Below are positions 61,948 to 64,000 of a DNA stretch of 64,000 nt, one piece after another. This DNA comes from Nonomuraea wenchangensis (lineage in GTDB: Bacteria; Actinomycetota; Actinomycetes; Streptosporangiales; Streptosporangiaceae). Position numbers and translations under genes: made by a program. The notes beneath the pieces are model-generated. The model was given only the letters and a program-made list of their open reading frames with translations. It was not told the DNA's origin and made no database searches. The first letter of the stretch is position 1; each line of letters opens with the position of its first letter. The stretch is taken from the NCBI RefSeq assembly GCF_900111685.1, contig NZ_FOHX01000002.1, forward strand, positions 741,869 through 805,868, given 5' to 3'.

Positions 61948-61962
61948 CAAGAGGTGAGCCGG

Positions 61963-63147
61963 GTGCACATCGACCTCGTCGACAGGGACCGTTACGCGAC
62001 CGCTGGACCGCCGCACGAGCAGTTCGCCTGGCTGCGCGCCAACTCCCCCGTCCACTGGCATGAGGGCGAGCCCGGATTCTGGGCCGTCACCCGCTACGAC
62101 GACGTGGTCCACATCTCGCGCCACTCCGAGCTCTTCTCCTCCCACCGCAGGCTCGCGCTCTTCGACGAGCTGGAGGAGGAGCAGATCGCCCTCCAGCGGC
62201 TCATGATGCTCAACCAGGACCCGCCGGAGCACACCAGGCGCCGCTCGCTGGTCAACCGGGGCTTCACCCCGCGCACCATCAACGCCCTCGAAGAGCACAT
62301 CCGCGACATCTGCGACGACCTCCTCGACAAGTGCACCGGCGAGATCGACTTCGTCACCGAGGTCGCCGCGCCCCTGCCCCTCTACGTCATCTGCGAGCTG
62401 CTCGGCGCGCCCGTCGCCGACCGCGACAAGCTCTTCGCCTGGTCCAACCGCATGATCGGCGCCCAGGACCCCGACTACGCCGACGCGCCGGGCGAGGGCT
62501 CCGACGCCGCCATGGAGGTCTACGCCTACGCCAACCAGCTCGCGGCGCAGCGCAAGGCCAACCCCAGGAACGACATCGTCACCAAGCTCCTGCAGCCCGA
62601 CGAGCACGGCGAGACGCTCGACGAGAGCGAGTTCGACCTGTTCGTCCTCCTCCTGATCGTCGCCGGCAACGAGACCACCCGTAACGCGGCCTCCGGCGGC
62701 ATGCTCACCTTCTTCGACCACCCGGACCAGTGGGACCGCCTCGTCGCCGACCCCACGCTGGCCAAGACCGCCGCCGACGAGATCGTCCGCTGGGTCTCCC
62801 CCGTCAACCTCTTCCGCCGCACCTCGACCTGCGACCAGGTGATCGGCGGCCAGCCCATCAAGGCCGACGACAAGGTCGTCGTCTTCTACGGCTCCGCCAA
62901 CCGCGACGCCTCCGTCTTTCCGGACGCCGAGACCTTCGACATCGGCCGCACCCCGAACCCGCACATCGGCTTCGGCGGCGGGGGCGCCCACTTCTGCCTG
63001 GGCAACCACCTGGCCAAGCTCGAACTCCGGGTCCTCTTCGAACAACTGGCCCGCCGCCGCCCCCGCCTCACCCAGTCCGGCCCGGCCAGCCGCCTCCGCT
63101 CCAACTTCATCAACGGCATCAAGGAACTCCCGGTCACCATCGGCTAG
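61963..63147 (+). CDS. Cytochrome P450, CYP125-like steroid C26-monooxygenase
   Basis: 394 residues. Heme-binding loop F-G-G-G-G-A-H-F-C-L-G with Cys345, I-helix A-G-N-E-T-T (234-239) and the E-x-x-R motif D-E-I-V-R-W. The stretch L-F-S-S-H, M-L-N-Q-D-P-P-E-H-T-R-R-R, R-G-F-T-P-R and W-S-N-R-M-I-G follow mycobacterial CYP125 closely, the enzyme that oxidises the cholesterol side-chain end. KstR sites in front support it. I prefer GTG 61963 because AAGAGG would overlap GTG 61954. Redox partners are not in the window. Confidence 0.86.
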   Translation: MHIDLVDRDRYATAGPPHEQFAWLRANSPVHWHEGEPGFWAVTRYDDVVHISRHSELFSSHRRLALFDELEEEQIALQRLMMLNQDPPEHTRRRSLVNRGFTPRTINALEEHIRDICDDLLDKCTGEIDFVTEVAAPLPLYVICELLGAPVADRDKLFAWSNRMIGAQDPDYADAPGEGSDAAMEVYAYANQLAAQRKANPRNDIVTKLLQPDEHGETLDESEFDLFVLLLIVAGNETTRNAASGGMLTFFDHPDQWDRLVADPTLAKTAADEIVRWVSPVNLFRRTSTCDQVIGGQPIKADDKVVVFYGSANRDASVFPDAETFDIGRTPNPHIGFGGGGAHFCLGNHLAKLELRVLFEQLARRRPRLTQSGPASRLRSNFINGIKELPVTIG

Positions 63148-63358
63148 GCAGGCGGTGGACGTGATCGTCACGGCCGTGCCAGACTCCGTACGAAATATCA
63201 ACATTCAGCTAGTCAGCTAGCAGTCAGCGCCGGTCGGTCGGTGGAGTGCGCTGGCGTGCTCGCCTGGCCACTCGGCCGCGAGCACGTCAGGTCACGCTTC
63301 CGCGCGGGGTCCTGGACGTGTACGCGCGCCGAGCCGTACACCGAAAGGACCGACCATC

Positions 63359-64000
63359 ATGTCCACCGACCAGTTCGGGCTCGCCGGCGGCGACTACGTC
63401 CCCGACCCCGATCACGACACCACGCTGCTGCTGGACGCCTTCTACGAGCGCCTGGCCACGACGGATGCCGACCTCATGGCCGCCATGCGGGCGCGCCAGG
63501 ACGAACTCGAAGCCGCGAACCAGTCGCGGATCGTCGACGAGCCCGCACGACACAACCTGCGCCTGACCCTGGCCCTGGTCGCCGCCTATGAGGTCCTGCG
63601 GCCCAGGCTCGGCAGGCAACAGGCCATCGCCACCGTCCAGGCGGCGTTCGTCGAACCGCTCGGGGACGCCATGAAGCAAGGCACCCGGGCCATGCTTGAC
63701 CAGGCGCCAGACCCCTTCCGCGCCATGGTGGAGACGAGCAAGTCACGCGAGGAGCACGCGTTCGGAAAGGGTTTCGCCTTCGAGCGGCCCGTGGACGACG
63801 ACGAGCGCTATCACCTCGACGTACGCCGGTGCTTCTACCACGACGTCCTGGTCGCCAATGGGGCACCGGAACTGACCCCGGCCATGTGCGCGTTCGACGC
63901 CAACTGGATCGAGGCCATCGAGCCGCGCCGGCACGGCTTCCGCTTCGAGCGCCGCACCACGATCGGCACGGGCGGCACGCACTGCCCGTTCCACTTCGAC
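63359..64000 (+). CDS. L-2-amino-thiazoline-4-carboxylate hydrolase family protein, 3' end missing
   Basis: The open frame runs from ATG 63359 (AAAGGA upstream) through the window edge, 214 codons so far. It carries the ATC-hydrolase pattern: R-R-C-F-Y-H-D-V-L near 158, C-A-F-D-A-N-W near 178 and F-R-F-E-R-R-T-T-I-G-T-G-G-T-H-C-P-F-H-F near 194-213, with conserved Cys and His. Members hydrolyse thiazoline rings, but many have other unknown amidohydrolase-like roles. The missing part is probably short. Upstream (63170-63240) is a repeated CAGCTAG motif of no clear role. Confidence 0.8.
   Translation, partial: MSTDQFGLAGGDYVPDPDHDTTLLLDAFYERLATTDADLMAAMRARQDELEAANQSRIVDEPARHNLRLTLALVAAYEVLRPRLGRQQAIATVQAAFVEPLGDAMKQGTRAMLDQAPDPFRAMVETSKSREEHAFGKGFAFERPVDDDERYHLDVRRCFYHDVLVANGAPELTPAMCAFDANWIEAIEPRRHGFRFERRTTIGTGGTHCPFHFD

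Overview
This window is a high-GC, GTG-start-rich stretch of a chromosome from an actinobacterium. The mix of Ser/Thr kinases with membrane tails, the GlgE trehalose-to-glucan pathway, a KstR-type steroid regulon and short operons with 4-nt overlaps suggests the Streptosporangiales (Nonomuraea-like). That placement is an inference, not a phylogeny. No rRNA, tRNA, CRISPR array, prophage or insertion sequence is visible.

Layout. (1) 0.25-5.6 kb: three tandem minus-strand receptor-type Ser/Thr kinases. (2) 5.7-10.3 kb: a minus-strand YbaK-type deacylase and a tight four-gene run (coiled-coil protein, PP-loop ATPase-like protein, M55 D-aminopeptidase, Tat-exported amine oxidase). (3) 10.4-16.6 kb: a crotonase, a cysteine-less HesB-like protein, a CehA/McbA metallohydrolase, a secreted amidase and an RpiR/MurR regulator. 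(4) 16.6-27.7 kb: the glucan/trehalose cluster glgP, glgE, treS, maltokinase and glgB, with a DUF4328 membrane gene lying in reverse inside it. (5) 27.8-33.7 kb: two tandem secreted subtilases, a P-loop nucleoside kinase and SppA. (6) 33.7-37.6 kb: an OpuB/OpuC-type osmolyte ABC importer operon with a flavin reductase at its end. (7) 37.9-40.8 kb: a sigma-like protein with a membrane anchor, and an ECF41-like sigma factor divergent from an AhpD-family gene.

(8) 40.9-52.1 kb and 62-63.1 kb: a steroid side-chain degradation regulon. A fadD17-chsE1-chsE2-chsH2-chsH1-ltp2 operon diverges from a kstR-like repressor gene. A fadA5 thiolase lies downstream, and a CYP125-like P450 lies 11 kb away. KstR-type operators are visible at all four promoters. 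Together these genes would activate the side chain, thiolyse it and remove the last three carbons as propionyl-CoA. No ring-degradation genes are present here.

(9) 52.1-61.7 kb: a non-phosphorylative L-fucose catabolic operon (aldo-keto reductase, sugar ABC importer, SDR, L-fuconate dehydratase, FAH-family hydrolase). It appears to be controlled by a FadR-type GntR regulator encoded 9 kb away, because a 19-bp palindrome recurs (17/19 identical) at the gntR and FAH promoters. A LigD-phosphoesterase/dead-ligase fusion and a GNAT gene lie between them. (10) 63.36 kb to the end: an ATC-hydrolase-family gene runs off the window.

The most interesting signals are non-coding. Both the P450 and fadD17 leaders carry a KstR operator on the -10 element plus a second CAAGCGCTTG-type palindrome just upstream of the Shine-Dalgarno. 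The fadA5 leader has a perfect hairpin that covers its Shine-Dalgarno.
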